Source of the DNA: an uncultured Methanomassiliicoccaceae archaeon
GTDB lineage: Archaea > Thermoplasmatota > Thermoplasmata > Methanomassiliicoccales > Methanomethylophilaceae
Reading direction: 5' to 3'
DNA: 56,479 bases
Assembly: GCA_905187815.1 (NCBI GenBank)
Contig: CAJJJM010000008.1
Span: 1-56,479 of the forward strand
In this document: positions 22,791 through 31,271 of the stretch, one piece after another
Layout of the letters: every line of letters starts with the position of its first letter
Numbering within the stretch: position 1 is the stretch's first letter
The notes under the pieces: generated by a model
The model's input: the letters and a program-made list of their open reading frames with translations, nothing else
The model's database searches: none
Told to the model about the DNA's origin: nothing
Position numbers and translations under genes: made by a program

Positions 22791-23473
22791 CGGTCGACTA
22801 CCGCGCGATGCTGGACGCCGCATCCGAACCGGAACTCGCGGAGTTCAACTCCAAGCTCACGCCCGGGAAGGAGGGGATCAGAGGCGTGAGGATCCCCGTG
22901 ATAAGGGATATCGCGAAGAAGGTCGTCAAGGATGACTGGACCCAGATCCTGGATTCGGAACCGGACGGCTTCGAGGAGGAGATGCTCAGGGGAGTGGTGA
23001 TCGCCACCGCCCCGGTGACCGCCGAGGAGAGGATGGCCCTCACCGAGGACTTCCTCCGGTACGTCGACAACTGGGCGACCTGCGACATATTCTGCAACTC
23101 CTGGAAGTTCAAGAAGAGCGAGGGCGACGCCGTCTGGGACTACTTCTCGGGACTGATCGATTCAGGCGAGGAGTACAGGATGAGGGTCTCGCTGATCGCC
23201 AGGATGTCCCTCTTCCCGGACGAGGGACACTGCGCCCTGCTGCTGGAGGACATCGCCACACATGACAACCCCGGATACTACTACCGCATGGGTGCGGCAT
23301 GGGCCGTGTCGATGGTCTACGTGAAGTACCCGGAGATGGTGGAGGATCTCCTCCGCTCCGGGAGGATGGAGACCTGGACCCACAACAAGTCGATCCAGAA
23401 GATCCGCGAGTCCAGAAGGGTCTCCAAAGAGAGAAAGGAGGAGCTCAACGCCCTCAGGCGCAGAGATCCCTGA
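22787..23473 (+). CDS. AlkD-like DNA alkylation repair protein
   Basis: This protein of about 228 residues is built of HEAT-like helical repeats typical of the DNA alkylation repair (AlkC/AlkD) family: KEGIRGVRIPVIRDIAKKVV, VDNWATCDIFCNSWKFKK, YRMRVSLIARMSLF, YYRMGAAWAVSMVYVKYPEM and IQKIRESRRVSKE. The Trp-Asp within the VDNWATCD block matches the catalytic region that recognises the damaged base. The start may be TTG 22787, coupled with the MGMT stop, or ATG 22808. Genes for direct reversal and base excision of alkylation damage are thus joined. The 3' end overlaps the convergent gene at 23454 by 20 bases. Confidence 0.88.
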   Translation: MTVDYRAMLDAASEPELAEFNSKLTPGKEGIRGVRIPVIRDIAKKVVKDDWTQILDSEPDGFEEEMLRGVVIATAPVTAEERMALTEDFLRYVDNWATCDIFCNSWKFKKSEGDAVWDYFSGLIDSGEEYRMRVSLIARMSLFPDEGHCALLLEDIATHDNPGYYYRMGAAWAVSMVYVKYPEMVEDLLRSGRMETWTHNKSIQKIRESRRVSKERKEELNALRRRDP

Positions 23474-24014
23474 TCAGCCTCTCGATCTCGTCGGCGTTTG
23501 CGTCGCCGACCCTGGCGCCCTTCCTCTCCAGGAAGGTCCATCCGCGGCTCTCGCACTCGTCCTTGAACTCGGGGCTCGTGACGGCTATAACCTTGCCCCT
23601 TTCGATCTCATCTGCCTCCAGGAACATCCTGAACATCTCCTTGGGGATGCAGAAGATCACCTTGTCGAACGGCCTCGTGATGAACGATGTCTGGGAGACG
23701 AAGTTCTTGTCCAGGTCCGCCTGGATGTACTCCTCCCTGTTGGACATGACATGGGGGTACTCCATGATCTGGTAGTTTCCGGGGACGAACCCGTACTTCG
23801 TGCTGATGACGCCGAAGGATACGTCGCAGAGCTTCTCGCCCTTGTCGTTCTCAGCGCGGTCCAGGCGCTCCACGAGCTTCTTGACCTCCGTCATCCTGCC
23901 ACCGAACATCTCGAACGCCGTGGCGATGCGGTTCTTGACCAGGAAAACGGTGGAGTCGTTGGTGACTATGAGGACCCTCTTCTGGAGCTTGGTCTCGGCG
24001 TAGATCTTCGTCAT
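23454..24014 (-). CDS. Hypothetical protein following hypA-hypD
   Basis: This soluble protein of 186 residues starts MTKIYAETKLQKRVLIVTND and contains alternating strands and helices (IMEYPHVMSNREEYIQADLD, DKVIFCIPKEMFRMFLEADE). It begins one base after the hypD stop (TGACATG arrangement), so it belongs to the hyp transcript. I do not recognise a family; hydrogenase or nickel metabolism is suggested only by the operon. Confidence 0.65.
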   Translation of the reverse strand: MTKIYAETKLQKRVLIVTNDSTVFLVKNRIATAFEMFGGRMTEVKKLVERLDRAENDKGEKLCDVSFGVISTKYGFVPGNYQIMEYPHVMSNREEYIQADLDKNFVSQTSFITRPFDKVIFCIPKEMFRMFLEADEIERGKVIAVTSPEFKDECESRGWTFLERKGARVGDANADEIERLIRDLCA

Positions 24015-24015
24015 G

Positions 24016-25104
24016 TCAATACCTCTTCGGTCCGAGCCTGAAGGCGATGCTGCAGTTCCCCTCCGCGGACACCATGCACGGTCCCATGGGGTTCATCGGC
24101 TTGCACACCTTGCCGAACATCGGGCACTCCTCGGACCTTATGAGTCCCCTGAGGACGTCCCCGCACCTGCATCCCTTGGCCTCCTCGTCGACCTGCGGCG
24201 TTAGCTTCAGGATGTCCTCGTGGACCTTCGTGGCGTCGTGGTCCTGGAACTGGGGCTTGAGCGCGAGGGCGCTCTTCTTGATGACCGGGAATCCCCTCCA
24301 GGAGCGGTCCACCGGCTCGAACGTGTCCCACATGAGCTTGAGGGCCGTGGGGTTGCCCTCCGGCCTTACGAGCCTCGTGTACTCGTTCTCCACCTCGTGC
24401 CTGCCCTCCTTCAGCTGCTTGCACAGCATGTAGCAGGACATGAGGACGTCGAGCGGCTCGAACCCGGCGATGACCTGGGGGACCTTGTGGACCTCGGATA
24501 TGGGCTGGAACATGCCCGTGCCTGTGATGACGGCGACGTGCCCGGGCATGATGAACCCGTCGATCCTGTTCTCGCCGAGGTCGAACAGGGCCTGGATGAT
24601 GGGCGGGCATATCCTGTGGCAGCTGTAGACGCTGAAGTTCTCAGGACAGTCGTCCTTGTGGAGCGGCACGGCGGTGGACGGGGCAGTGGTCTCGAACCCC
24701 ACGCCCACGAAGACGAGGGGCTTGTCCGGCTGGTCCCTGGCCATCTGGACGGCGTCGTCGATGGAGTAGACGATCCTGACATCGGCCCCGTCGGCCTTGG
24801 CGTCGAACAGGGAGCCGGCCGTCGTAGGGACCCTCATCAGGTCGCCGAAGGCTGTGACGGTCACCCCGTTCCTGGCGAGGGTTATCGCGTCGGCGACCTC
24901 CCTGCTCGTGGTGACGCAGACCGGGCATCCGGGTCCCTGGGCTATGTGGACTCCGACATCGGCAAGCATCTCCTCCAGCCCGAAGCGGACGATGGTATCC
25001 TGGTGGGTGCCGCAGATGTGCATGAACCTCACGTCCATGTCCATCTCACCGATGCGCTCGAGAATCTTCTTCGCCGTCTGTTCGTCCCTGTACTTGAACA
25101 TCAC
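24016..25104 (-). CDS. hypD: [NiFe]-hydrogenase maturation protein HypD
   Basis: This 362-residue iron-sulfur protein works with HypC to build the Fe(CN)2CO part of the [NiFe] centre. Signatures are MHICGTHQDTIVRFGL (catalytic Cys near 36), AQGPGCPVCVTTSREVADA (Cys pair near 74), FVGVGFETTAPSTAVPL near 160, the CHRICPP block, and the C-terminal [4Fe-4S] Cys set (CRCGDVLRGLI ... ECPMFGKVCKP). The length equals the family norm. It overlaps the hypA stop by four bases (ATGA), so the two are coupled. A hydrogen-dependent methanogen needs this for its hydrogenases. Confidence 0.95.
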   Translation of the reverse strand: MMFKYRDEQTAKKILERIGEMDMDVRFMHICGTHQDTIVRFGLEEMLADVGVHIAQGPGCPVCVTTSREVADAITLARNGVTVTAFGDLMRVPTTAGSLFDAKADGADVRIVYSIDDAVQMARDQPDKPLVFVGVGFETTAPSTAVPLHKDDCPENFSVYSCHRICPPIIQALFDLGENRIDGFIMPGHVAVITGTGMFQPISEVHKVPQVIAGFEPLDVLMSCYMLCKQLKEGRHEVENEYTRLVRPEGNPTALKLMWDTFEPVDRSWRGFPVIKKSALALKPQFQDHDATKVHEDILKLTPQVDEEAKGCRCGDVLRGLIRSEECPMFGKVCKPMNPMGPCMVSAEGNCSIAFRLGPKRY

Positions 25105-25481
25105 TCCGCCTCCTCAATATCCATGCATTTGACGGTGCAGGACTGCCCCTTCACGACCGTGACCTTGCCCCCACACTCGGGACAGGAGAGGATCGGTATG
25201 GAATGGGTGTCGAAATCCGGGTCGGTCAGCACCTTGGCAGGACCCTTGTAGCCGCAGTCCCAGCACTCCAGCTCTATCGGCTCGTGCTCCACTATGAACT
25301 CGGACCCCTCCAGGATCGTGTCCTGGGTGACGATCTCGTAGGCGAAGGCCATCTGCTCCTCGCCCAGGTTCGTCAGGTCGCCGATGACGACGGTGACGCT
25401 GTTGACCTTGATGACGTTGTATTTCTTGAGCTCCGCGATAACCGCATCGACGAGGCTCGCCACGACCGACACTTCATGCAT
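25101..25481 (-). CDS. hypA: Hydrogenase nickel insertion protein HypA
   Basis: A protein of 126 residues starting MHEVSVV; the N-terminal Met-His-Glu is the conserved nickel site of HypA, which supports the start at 25481 rather than the adjacent ATG at 25484. A zinc site of two Cys pairs follows: ECWDCGYKG near 74 and LSCPECGG near 98, the archaeal spacing with a longer insert. HypA delivers Ni2+ to the hydrogenase large subunit. It is first of the hypA-hypD-unknown operon, 38 bases after nth. NikR is encoded nearby at 30107, consistent with nickel control. Confidence 0.93.
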   Translation of the reverse strand: MHEVSVVASLVDAVIAELKKYNVIKVNSVTVVIGDLTNLGEEQMAFAYEIVTQDTILEGSEFIVEHEPIELECWDCGYKGPAKVLTDPDFDTHSIPILSCPECGGKVTVVKGQSCTVKCMDIEEAE

Positions 25482-25521
25482 CACGGGGGAATCCGCGGTC
25501 TGCTTTAAGTCACATGCGATT

Positions 25522-26184
25522 TTAACGGTGGTTGCTCAGATAATATTCGCAGAAACGTGACACGCTGCACCTGTCGCAATGGGGGCGGTTGGGCTGGCAT
25601 ACCTCCTGCCCGTGCCTGACCAGGTACCTGTTGATGTCTGACCACCTGTCCCTGGGGGTGATATCCATCAGGGCGAACTCCGTCTCCTCGGGCGTCTTCG
25701 TGTGGACCAGCCCCATCAGGTTCGATATCCTGTGGACATGGGTGTCGACGCACACCGACGGGATGCACATCGCGTAGGACCTGACGCATGCGGCGGTCTT
25801 CCTTCCGACCATCGGGAGCTTGACGAGCTCCTCGGTCTCCTCCGGGACCTTCCCTCCGTACTCGTCCCTGAGGATCCTGCAGCATTTCACGATGGCATTC
25901 CCCTTCTGCTTTGGGAACCCGGCGGGACGGATGAGCTCCGCCACCCTCTCCGGATCCGCCTCGGCCAGCTCGTCGACCGAGTCGTATTCGTGGAACAGGT
26001 TGTCCGAGGCCCTCCTGGTGTTGTCGTCCTTGGTCCTCTGCGAGAGGATGGTGGCGATCAGCACATGGAACGGGTCGCACGGCCATTCGGGGTTCAGACC
26101 CTCGGAGTTCCTCCCCGGGTACACCCCGCCCAGGTACTCCTTCGAGAGAATGTTCAGGATCTCGCATATCTGCTCTGTAGCCAT
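25522..26184 (-). CDS. nth: Endonuclease III (DNA glycosylase/AP lyase)
   Basis: This 220-residue base-excision-repair enzyme removes oxidised pyrimidines. It shows a helix-hairpin-helix KLPMVGRKTAACV (catalytic Lys129), the catalytic Asp147 in VDTHVHR, and the C-terminal [4Fe-4S] motif C-x6-C-x2-C-x5-C (CQPNRPHCDRCSVSRFC). The ATG at 26184 lies inside the 3' end of folC (31-base overlap), so the two are co-transcribed. All catalytic and cluster residues are present. Confidence 0.95.
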   Translation of the reverse strand: MATEQICEILNILSKEYLGGVYPGRNSEGLNPEWPCDPFHVLIATILSQRTKDDNTRRASDNLFHEYDSVDELAEADPERVAELIRPAGFPKQKGNAIVKCCRILRDEYGGKVPEETEELVKLPMVGRKTAACVRSYAMCIPSVCVDTHVHRISNLMGLVHTKTPEETEFALMDITPRDRWSDINRYLVRHGQEVCQPNRPHCDRCSVSRFCEYYLSNHR

Positions 26185-27419
26185 CTCAACGCATCCTCCG
26201 CCGTGCGGAACGATCCGGTCACGAGGATGTTCAGGTCGTCCCTGCATTCCATCGCGGCCTCCATGGCCTCCCCGACCGTGCGGAACACCCCGTCGACCCT
26301 GTGGTACCCGGACATTATGCCCGCGACACGCTCGGCCTCCGCCGCCCTCGGCGAATCGGGCGACGCCACGAACACCTTGGCGGACACCGGGGCCAGCTCC
26401 GAAGCCACCCCGTCGATGTCCTTGTCGCTCAGCATGGCGAGAACGAGCACGACCTCCCCGTATATCTCGGATATGTCGGAATGGAGGCACACGGCCCCGT
26501 TCCTGGTGTGCGTGACGTCGACTATTACCGGTTCGGCGAGCATCTTCTGCATCCTGCATGGCCATGACACCGTCTCCAGACCCTCCGGGACATGCTCGCG
26601 TATCGTGTCCTCGTACTCCGGCAGCGACGACACCGCCTCGATGGCGAGCGAGGCGTTCCTCGCCTGATGCCTGCCGGGAAGGGCGACCGTGTAGCTCTCG
26701 CCGCGGTAGACGAAGTCCAGGCAGTCGGGCCAGCTGGCCATGACCTGCGCGTCTGTGTCCATGACGCGGATCAGCGGGCATCCGACCTTCCGGGCGTGCT
26801 CCTCCAGAACGCCGAACACGGTATCCGGGTTCATGGTGACGCAAGGGACGCCAGGCTTCATGATCCCCGCCTTCTCCAGAGAGATCTTCTCGATGGTGTC
26901 GCCGAGGAACTCCGTGTGCTCCATGCCTATGTTGTTGATCACGCTGACGACAGGGGTGACCACGTTGGTGCTGTCCAGCCTCCCTCCCATGCCGACCTCG
27001 ATGACGGCTATGTCCGCCGATACCAGCGAGAAGTACTTCAGCGCCATCACCGTGAGAACCTCGAAGTTCGTGCACTCCATGCCCTCGGCCGCCATCGCCT
27101 CGGCATGCGGCCTGACCATCCCGATCAGATGGACGAGGTCCCTGTCCGGGATCTCCTCGCCGTCCACGCGGATGCACTCGTTGACCCTCATGATGTGCGG
27201 GGATGTGAACGCCCCGACCCTGAGCCCGGACGCTTTGAGGATTGACTCCGTCATTGCGCAGACGGACCCCTTCCCGTCGGTGCCGGCGACATGGATGTAG
27301 CGCATGCCCTCGCGGGGATCGCCCACGCGCCTCAGAAGCTCCTCGGTGTTTTCCAGGCCCGGCTTGACCCCCCTTCTGGTGAGTCCGTCGAGCCACGCTA
27401 TGTTCCCCTCTGGGTCCAA
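26154..27419 (-). CDS. folC: Folylpolyglutamate synthase / dihydrofolate synthase family (FolC-like Mur ligase)
   Basis: This 421-residue Mur-ligase-type enzyme attaches amino acids (glutamate) to pterin cofactors using ATP. The P-loop YIHVAGTDGKGSV is at 41-53, the folate-binding loop FTSPHIMRVNECIRVDGEE near 75-93, EVGMGGRLDSTNVV near 140, the NIGMEHTEFLGDTIE block near 163, and the C-terminal domain includes VIVDVTHTRNG. In methanogens it could act on tetrahydrofolate or a modified pterin. A TATA-like element lies upstream near 27440-27455 on the minus strand. It is the first gene of the folC-nth-hypA-hypD minus-strand run. Confidence 0.9.
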   Translation of the reverse strand: MDPEGNIAWLDGLTRRGVKPGLENTEELLRRVGDPREGMRYIHVAGTDGKGSVCAMTESILKASGLRVGAFTSPHIMRVNECIRVDGEEIPDRDLVHLIGMVRPHAEAMAAEGMECTNFEVLTVMALKYFSLVSADIAVIEVGMGGRLDSTNVVTPVVSVINNIGMEHTEFLGDTIEKISLEKAGIMKPGVPCVTMNPDTVFGVLEEHARKVGCPLIRVMDTDAQVMASWPDCLDFVYRGESYTVALPGRHQARNASLAIEAVSSLPEYEDTIREHVPEGLETVSWPCRMQKMLAEPVIVDVTHTRNGAVCLHSDISEIYGEVVLVLAMLSDKDIDGVASELAPVSAKVFVASPDSPRAAEAERVAGIMSGYHRVDGVFRTVGEAMEAAMECRDDLNILVTGSFRTAEDALRWLQSRYARS

Positions 27420-27482
27420 AATGATCTCCGGCGCCTCCCATACTGGTCAGTCTTTTAATCCTATCGCACCGATGGAGAGGGC

Positions 27483-28349
27483 ATGAGAGGCGTGTTCGTG
27501 TCCAACGCATATCTGACGGGCCCCAAGTTCTCGGAGCCCGCCGCCATGCTCTCAGCGGCGGCCGCGGACATGGACGTGGACATGGAATGCGTCACCAACG
27601 CGGACCTCGTGTTCCCTGTGGGTGACGCCGAAGCCGCGGCCGGGATCCTGGGGGATGCCGATTTCGTGCTGTTCTGGGACAAGGACGTGAGGCTGGCTGA
27701 GAACATCGAGCTGTGCGGATACCCCGTCTTCAACACTTCACGCTGCATCTCCGTCTGCGACGACAAATCCCTGACCCATCTGGCTCTTAGCCGTTCGGGC
27801 GTGCCCTCGATCGAGACCGTCGTCTGCCCCATGTCCTTCGGCGGGTACACGGACACGGACTTCCTGAGGGCTGCGGCGGACACGCTCGGGTTCCCGATGG
27901 TCGTGAAGGACTGCTACGGGTCATTCGGACAGCAGGTCTCCCTCGCCAGGGACATGGGGTCGCTGGAGGGGCTGCTCTCCGGGCCGTACAGACCCAGGAT
28001 ACTGCAGAGGTACATCGAGTGCTCGTCCACGGACGTCCGTGTCGAGGTCGTCGGCGGACGGGCTGTCGAGGCCGTGCTCAGACACGGTCCGGACGGAGAC
28101 TTCAGATCCAACTGCACCATTGGCGGCAGGATGGAGAGATACTCCCCGACGGAGGCGGAGACCGACCTGGCTGTCCGCGCCGCCGAAGCCGTCGGCGCCG
28201 ACTTCTGCGGCGTCGACATCATACGCACGGAGAAAGGTCCGGTGGTATGCGAGGTGAACTCCAACGCCCACATCAGGAACCTCAGGGACTGCACCGGCAG
28301 GGACGTCTCCTACGACATACTCGACCACGTTTTGTGCAGGATCGGGTGA
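27483..28349 (+). CDS. RimK-like ATP-grasp ligase (1)
   Basis: A 288-residue ATP-grasp protein. The order of blocks is RimK/LysX-like: VFNTSRCISVCDDKSLTHLA (around 83-102), GFPMVVKDCYGSFGQQVSLA (about 139-158), PRILQRYIECSSTDVRVEVV (about 170-190), FRSNCTIGGRMERYSP and AVGADFCGVDIIRTEKGPVV with VCEVNSNAHIRN at the metal site. Such enzymes join a carboxylate with an amine, often adding amino acids to cofactors or peptides. It overlaps the next ATP-grasp gene (GTGA) and both face an asparagine-synthetase-like gene, which suggests a shared pathway. The exact substrate is unknown. Confidence 0.85.
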   Translation: MRGVFVSNAYLTGPKFSEPAAMLSAAAADMDVDMECVTNADLVFPVGDAEAAAGILGDADFVLFWDKDVRLAENIELCGYPVFNTSRCISVCDDKSLTHLALSRSGVPSIETVVCPMSFGGYTDTDFLRAAADTLGFPMVVKDCYGSFGQQVSLARDMGSLEGLLSGPYRPRILQRYIECSSTDVRVEVVGGRAVEAVLRHGPDGDFRSNCTIGGRMERYSPTEAETDLAVRAAEAVGADFCGVDIIRTEKGPVVCEVNSNAHIRNLRDCTGRDVSYDILDHVLCRIG

Positions 28350-28354
28350 ACGGG

Positions 28355-29134
28355 ATGGAGTGCTGGGTCCTCTATGACAGGTCCGATCTGGAATGCAACA
28401 GGTTCTTCGCGGAGAATCTCGTACGTTACGGCACGGACCTCGGCATGGACACCCGCATCGTGACCACGGACAGCATGTCCGGGACGCCCGACCTCGTCGT
28501 GTCGCGCATGCGCGACTGGCACATCTCGGCGGAACTGGAATCCCAGGGGGCGGTCGTAGTCAACGGGAGCCGCGTCTGCCGCGTCTGCAACGACAAGCTG
28601 GAGACATACAGAACTGCCGACCGCCTCGGCATACCTCATCTCCCGGTGTCCCTCCCCGGGGAGAGGCCACCGGCAGGACCCCCGTGGGTCGTCAAGTCCC
28701 GCTCCGGTCACGGGGGATCCCAGGTACTCATGGTCGGGGACGAGGAGGGGCTCATGGAAGCGACATCCGTCATGGACGACCCCCTCGTTCAGGAGGTCGC
28801 CCCCGTGCTGGGCAGGGACATGCGCGCATACATCCTCGACGGAGAGGTGCTGGCCTGCGTGATGCGCTCGTCGGACACCGATTTCCGGGCCAACTTCAGC
28901 CTCGGCGGGAAGGCGTCGCTCTGCGAACCGCCGGATGGATGCATGGACGCGATAATGAGAATCTGCAGGGAACTGGAGCCGGCCTTCGTCGGGGTCGACT
29001 TCGTGTTCGGAGGGGAAGGGGTTTACCTAAACGAGATAGAGGATGTGGTGGGGACCAGGATGCTTTACTCCCTCACGGACCTGGACCCCGCCCGCCTCCT
29101 CATGGAATGCGCTCACTCGAAGATGTCCTTGTAG
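28355..29134 (+). CDS. RimK-like ATP-grasp ligase (2)
   Basis: This 259-residue ATP-grasp protein is related to its upstream neighbour. It shows VCNDKLETYRTADRLGIPHL near 72, PPWVVKSRSGHGGSQVLMVG near 106, PLVQEVAPVLGRDMRAYILD near 138, FRANFSLGGKASLCEPP near 168 and FVGVDFVFGGEGVYLNEIED near 205. I take ATG 28355; a GTG at 28346 overlaps the upstream stop and could also be used. Two ATP-grasp proteins in one operon resemble pairs that act in sequence or as a heterodimer in tetrahydropterin, F420 or peptide modification. The 3' end overlaps the convergent gene by 22 bases. Confidence 0.82.
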   Translation: MECWVLYDRSDLECNRFFAENLVRYGTDLGMDTRIVTTDSMSGTPDLVVSRMRDWHISAELESQGAVVVNGSRVCRVCNDKLETYRTADRLGIPHLPVSLPGERPPAGPPWVVKSRSGHGGSQVLMVGDEEGLMEATSVMDDPLVQEVAPVLGRDMRAYILDGEVLACVMRSSDTDFRANFSLGGKASLCEPPDGCMDAIMRICRELEPAFVGVDFVFGGEGVYLNEIEDVVGTRMLYSLTDLDPARLLMECAHSKMSL

Positions 29135-29907
29135 ATGGAGTCCACGAGCTCGGGGTATGTCATGCCCCTGTCCTTGGCGACCTCCCTGACGAGATCCATC
29201 GTTCCGGATCCGTACTGGGCGGCCTTCTTCCTCTTCTCGGCGATGAACGGATATCCGAGGTTCCTCGCGACCTGCCTGAGCACCAGCTTCCTGGAGTCGG
29301 CATCGAGGGGCTTGAGGTCCTTCAGGTCCATGGCGTTGACCTGCATCGTGACGATGGGGTCCATGTACGGGTAGAGGATCTTCTTGCCGAAGTGGTCGGC
29401 GACGATCGTCTCGTGGGGGATCGTGGACGTGATGAGCTTGCCGAGGTCGGCCTTCCTGGTCCTGACCAGCTCGTCGTCGGCCATGCCCACGTACTTGTTG
29501 TATCCGTAGAACAGCTCGTCGGAACCCTGTCCTCCGAGGATGTACTTCTCGTGGACCGTCTTGCATACGAAGAACAGCGGGAGCTCGAACGAGAGCGTGA
29601 GGGGGCTGGAGGTCCTTGTGATGGAGATCATCTCCCTGAGCCTCTGCTCGATGTTGTCCTTGGTGATCGGGATGTGGAGCCACGGGAGCCCGAGCCTCTC
29701 GGACATGTCCTGCGCCATGACGACATCGTAGGACTGGTCCTTACCGGATGTGTAGAGGGTCACTGACCTGGCGTAATCCTTGGCCACGGCCGCCACGAGT
29801 CCGGAGTCGAGTCCTCCGGAGAAGGCGACGGCAACATCCTGGTCCTCCACTCCCGCCCTGATGGCGGAGACGATCGCACGCTGAAGATTCTCGATATCGG
29901 CCGACAT
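29113..29907 (-). CDS. Asparagine-synthetase-like amidoligase lacking glutaminase domain
   Basis: A 264-residue protein with the PP-loop ATP-pyrophosphatase motif VAVAFSGGLDSGLVA near 25-39 and the asparagine synthase blocks LGGQGSDELFYGYNKYVGMA near 145, DLGKLITSTIPHETIVADHF and LVLRQVARNLGYPFIAEKRK. The N-terminal glutamine amidotransferase domain of AsnB is absent, so it must use ammonia, a partner, or carry out another adenylating reaction. The start ATG 29907 lies about 25 bases after TTATTAAG on the minus strand. It is convergent with the ATP-grasp pair. Confidence 0.85.
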   Translation of the reverse strand: MSADIENLQRAIVSAIRAGVEDQDVAVAFSGGLDSGLVAAVAKDYARSVTLYTSGKDQSYDVVMAQDMSERLGLPWLHIPITKDNIEQRLREMISITRTSSPLTLSFELPLFFVCKTVHEKYILGGQGSDELFYGYNKYVGMADDELVRTRKADLGKLITSTIPHETIVADHFGKKILYPYMDPIVTMQVNAMDLKDLKPLDADSRKLVLRQVARNLGYPFIAEKRKKAAQYGSGTMDLVREVAKDRGMTYPELVDSIYKDIFE

Positions 29908-30106
29908 GGAATCGGTATCGACGCTCCCCTTAATAACGTTGGGCGGAACGGGGGCGGGATCCGCCGTCCCGTGGTCTCCATGCCCTGAGGGTCCGCCGAA
30001 TCGTCGTGGCGATGCAGGTAGCAAACACATCGCCGGGCACTCGTGCACTCTGAGCGTGCATGACTGCCAACTAAAGTGTTATTACGCCTGTCGTCGATAT
30101 TCGGCT

Positions 30107-30547
30107 ATGGACGGAGTAACACGCATCGGGGTGTCATTGGAACCCGAGCTTCTCAAAGCGTTCGATGAATCTATTTCCAAGAAAGGCTACGTCAGCAGGT
30201 CCGAGGCCATCCGCGACCTCGTCCGCGACTCGCTCGCAGAGAACGAGTGGAAGAACGAGGACGAGTGGATGGTCGGCACCATCGTCATGGTGTACGACCA
30301 CACCATGAGCTCCGTGGGCGACAGGCTGACCGACCTCCAGCACGACCACCAGTCCATGGTCAACACATCTGTCCACATACATCTGGACCACGACAAGTGC
30401 ATGGAGATCCTGATCTGCGAGGGCAAGCTCGGTGACATGAAGGCCTTCGCCAACGAGGTCACGTCGATCAAGGGCGTCCTCAGGGGCAGACTTACGATGG
30501 CCGCCCCGTCCTCTGGAAACCTCCATCACATAGGGCACAGGAACTGA
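30107..30547 (+). CDS. nikR: Nickel-responsive regulator NikR
   Basis: A 146-residue ribbon-helix-helix repressor. RHH domain 1-50: RIGVSLEPELLKAFDESISK, then SEAIRDLVRDSL. The ACT-like metal domain has all four nickel ligands at family spacing: His79, His90, His92 and Cys98 (QHDHQ, SVHIHLDHDKCMEI), equal to His76/His87/His89/Cys95 of E. coli NikR. With Ni2+ it represses nickel uptake. The start is ATG 30107. The nearby hyp genes show that nickel use is clustered here. No nik transporter is in the window. The 3' end overlaps the convergent unknown gene by 22 bases. Confidence 0.95.
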   Translation: MDGVTRIGVSLEPELLKAFDESISKKGYVSRSEAIRDLVRDSLAENEWKNEDEWMVGTIVMVYDHTMSSVGDRLTDLQHDHQSMVNTSVHIHLDHDKCMEILICEGKLGDMKAFANEVTSIKGVLRGRLTMAAPSSGNLHHIGHRN

Positions 30548-31131
30548 CCTCGGAGGACACCGTCCACCCCGAGTATCACAGCGGCGACGCTCCTGTCCGG
30601 TTCGCGACCAAACAGTCCGAGCAGATACTCCGCCGAGGATGCCGACGGATAGAACGAGCGCACGTCGAACTCCCCGAGCGGTCCGCTGACCTTCATGCGA
30701 CTGGACAGCATCACCATCCTGACATCCCTGTCGCAGACGAGCCCGGGGTACAGGACGAACCCTTCCGACATCCATATCACATCGTCCCTGGACCTGAAGG
30801 CGTCCACCATGCACGGTGGCACGTCATGGCCCACGACCTCCCCCGCATCGTCCACCATCTCCATGGTCACCTGCTCCGGCCTCGGGAACCCCGACCCGCA
30901 GAACAGCACGTAGTTCCTGCTCATACCCACACAGTCCAGGATGCCGCGGTTCTCGATCCTCATGCCTCCGGACACGGTCCTGATGGATGTCTCGATCCCG
31001 GTGACGACCCTCATGGCCTCGTCGTCCAACTGCTCCGCGGCGATGACGCCGTCCAAGGCCGTCAGGGCCTCGATGAGGTCCGATTCGTCCCCTCCGCATT
31101 GACCGGCCGATGCCGGAGTGCATATGCTCAT
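30526..31131 (-). CDS. Hypothetical protein with palindromic promoter
   Basis: This is a 201-residue soluble protein that I do not recognise. It begins MSICTPASAGQCGGDESDLI and includes IRTVSGGMRIENRGILDCVG near 51 and VWMSEG-like segments in the middle. There is no signal peptide. Its interest lies in its promoter: a 17-bp inverted repeat overlapping the TATA box is centred about 24 bases before the ATG, so the mRNA should be leaderless and tightly regulated. It is convergent with nikR. Confidence 0.6.
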   Translation of the reverse strand: MSICTPASAGQCGGDESDLIEALTALDGVIAAEQLDDEAMRVVTGIETSIRTVSGGMRIENRGILDCVGMSRNYVLFCGSGFPRPEQVTMEMVDDAGEVVGHDVPPCMVDAFRSRDDVIWMSEGFVLYPGLVCDRDVRMVMLSSRMKVSGPLGEFDVRSFYPSASSAEYLLGLFGREPDRSVAAVILGVDGVLRGQFLCPM

Positions 31132-31146
31132 GCGGGCAGTAATGTA

Positions 31147-31163
31147 TTGGATATATAATCCAA
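31147..31163 (-). promoter_or_regulatory. Palindromic operator overlapping a TATA box (copy 1)
   Basis: TTGGAT-ATATA-ATCCAA is a perfect inverted repeat (6-bp arms) enclosing the TATA element of the gene at 30526-31131. Sixteen of its 17 bases recur at 51471-51487, so a shared repressor is likely. Confidence 0.6.
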
Positions 31164-31271
31164 TTTCGTCAGTTCCCGCGTTTCCTATTTTATTTATTAT
31201 GATTACGCGGAAGGGACCTCATTTTTCCGCGGAAGTAGAATTAAATAAAACCGAGGCCGTCCCAGCAGTCG

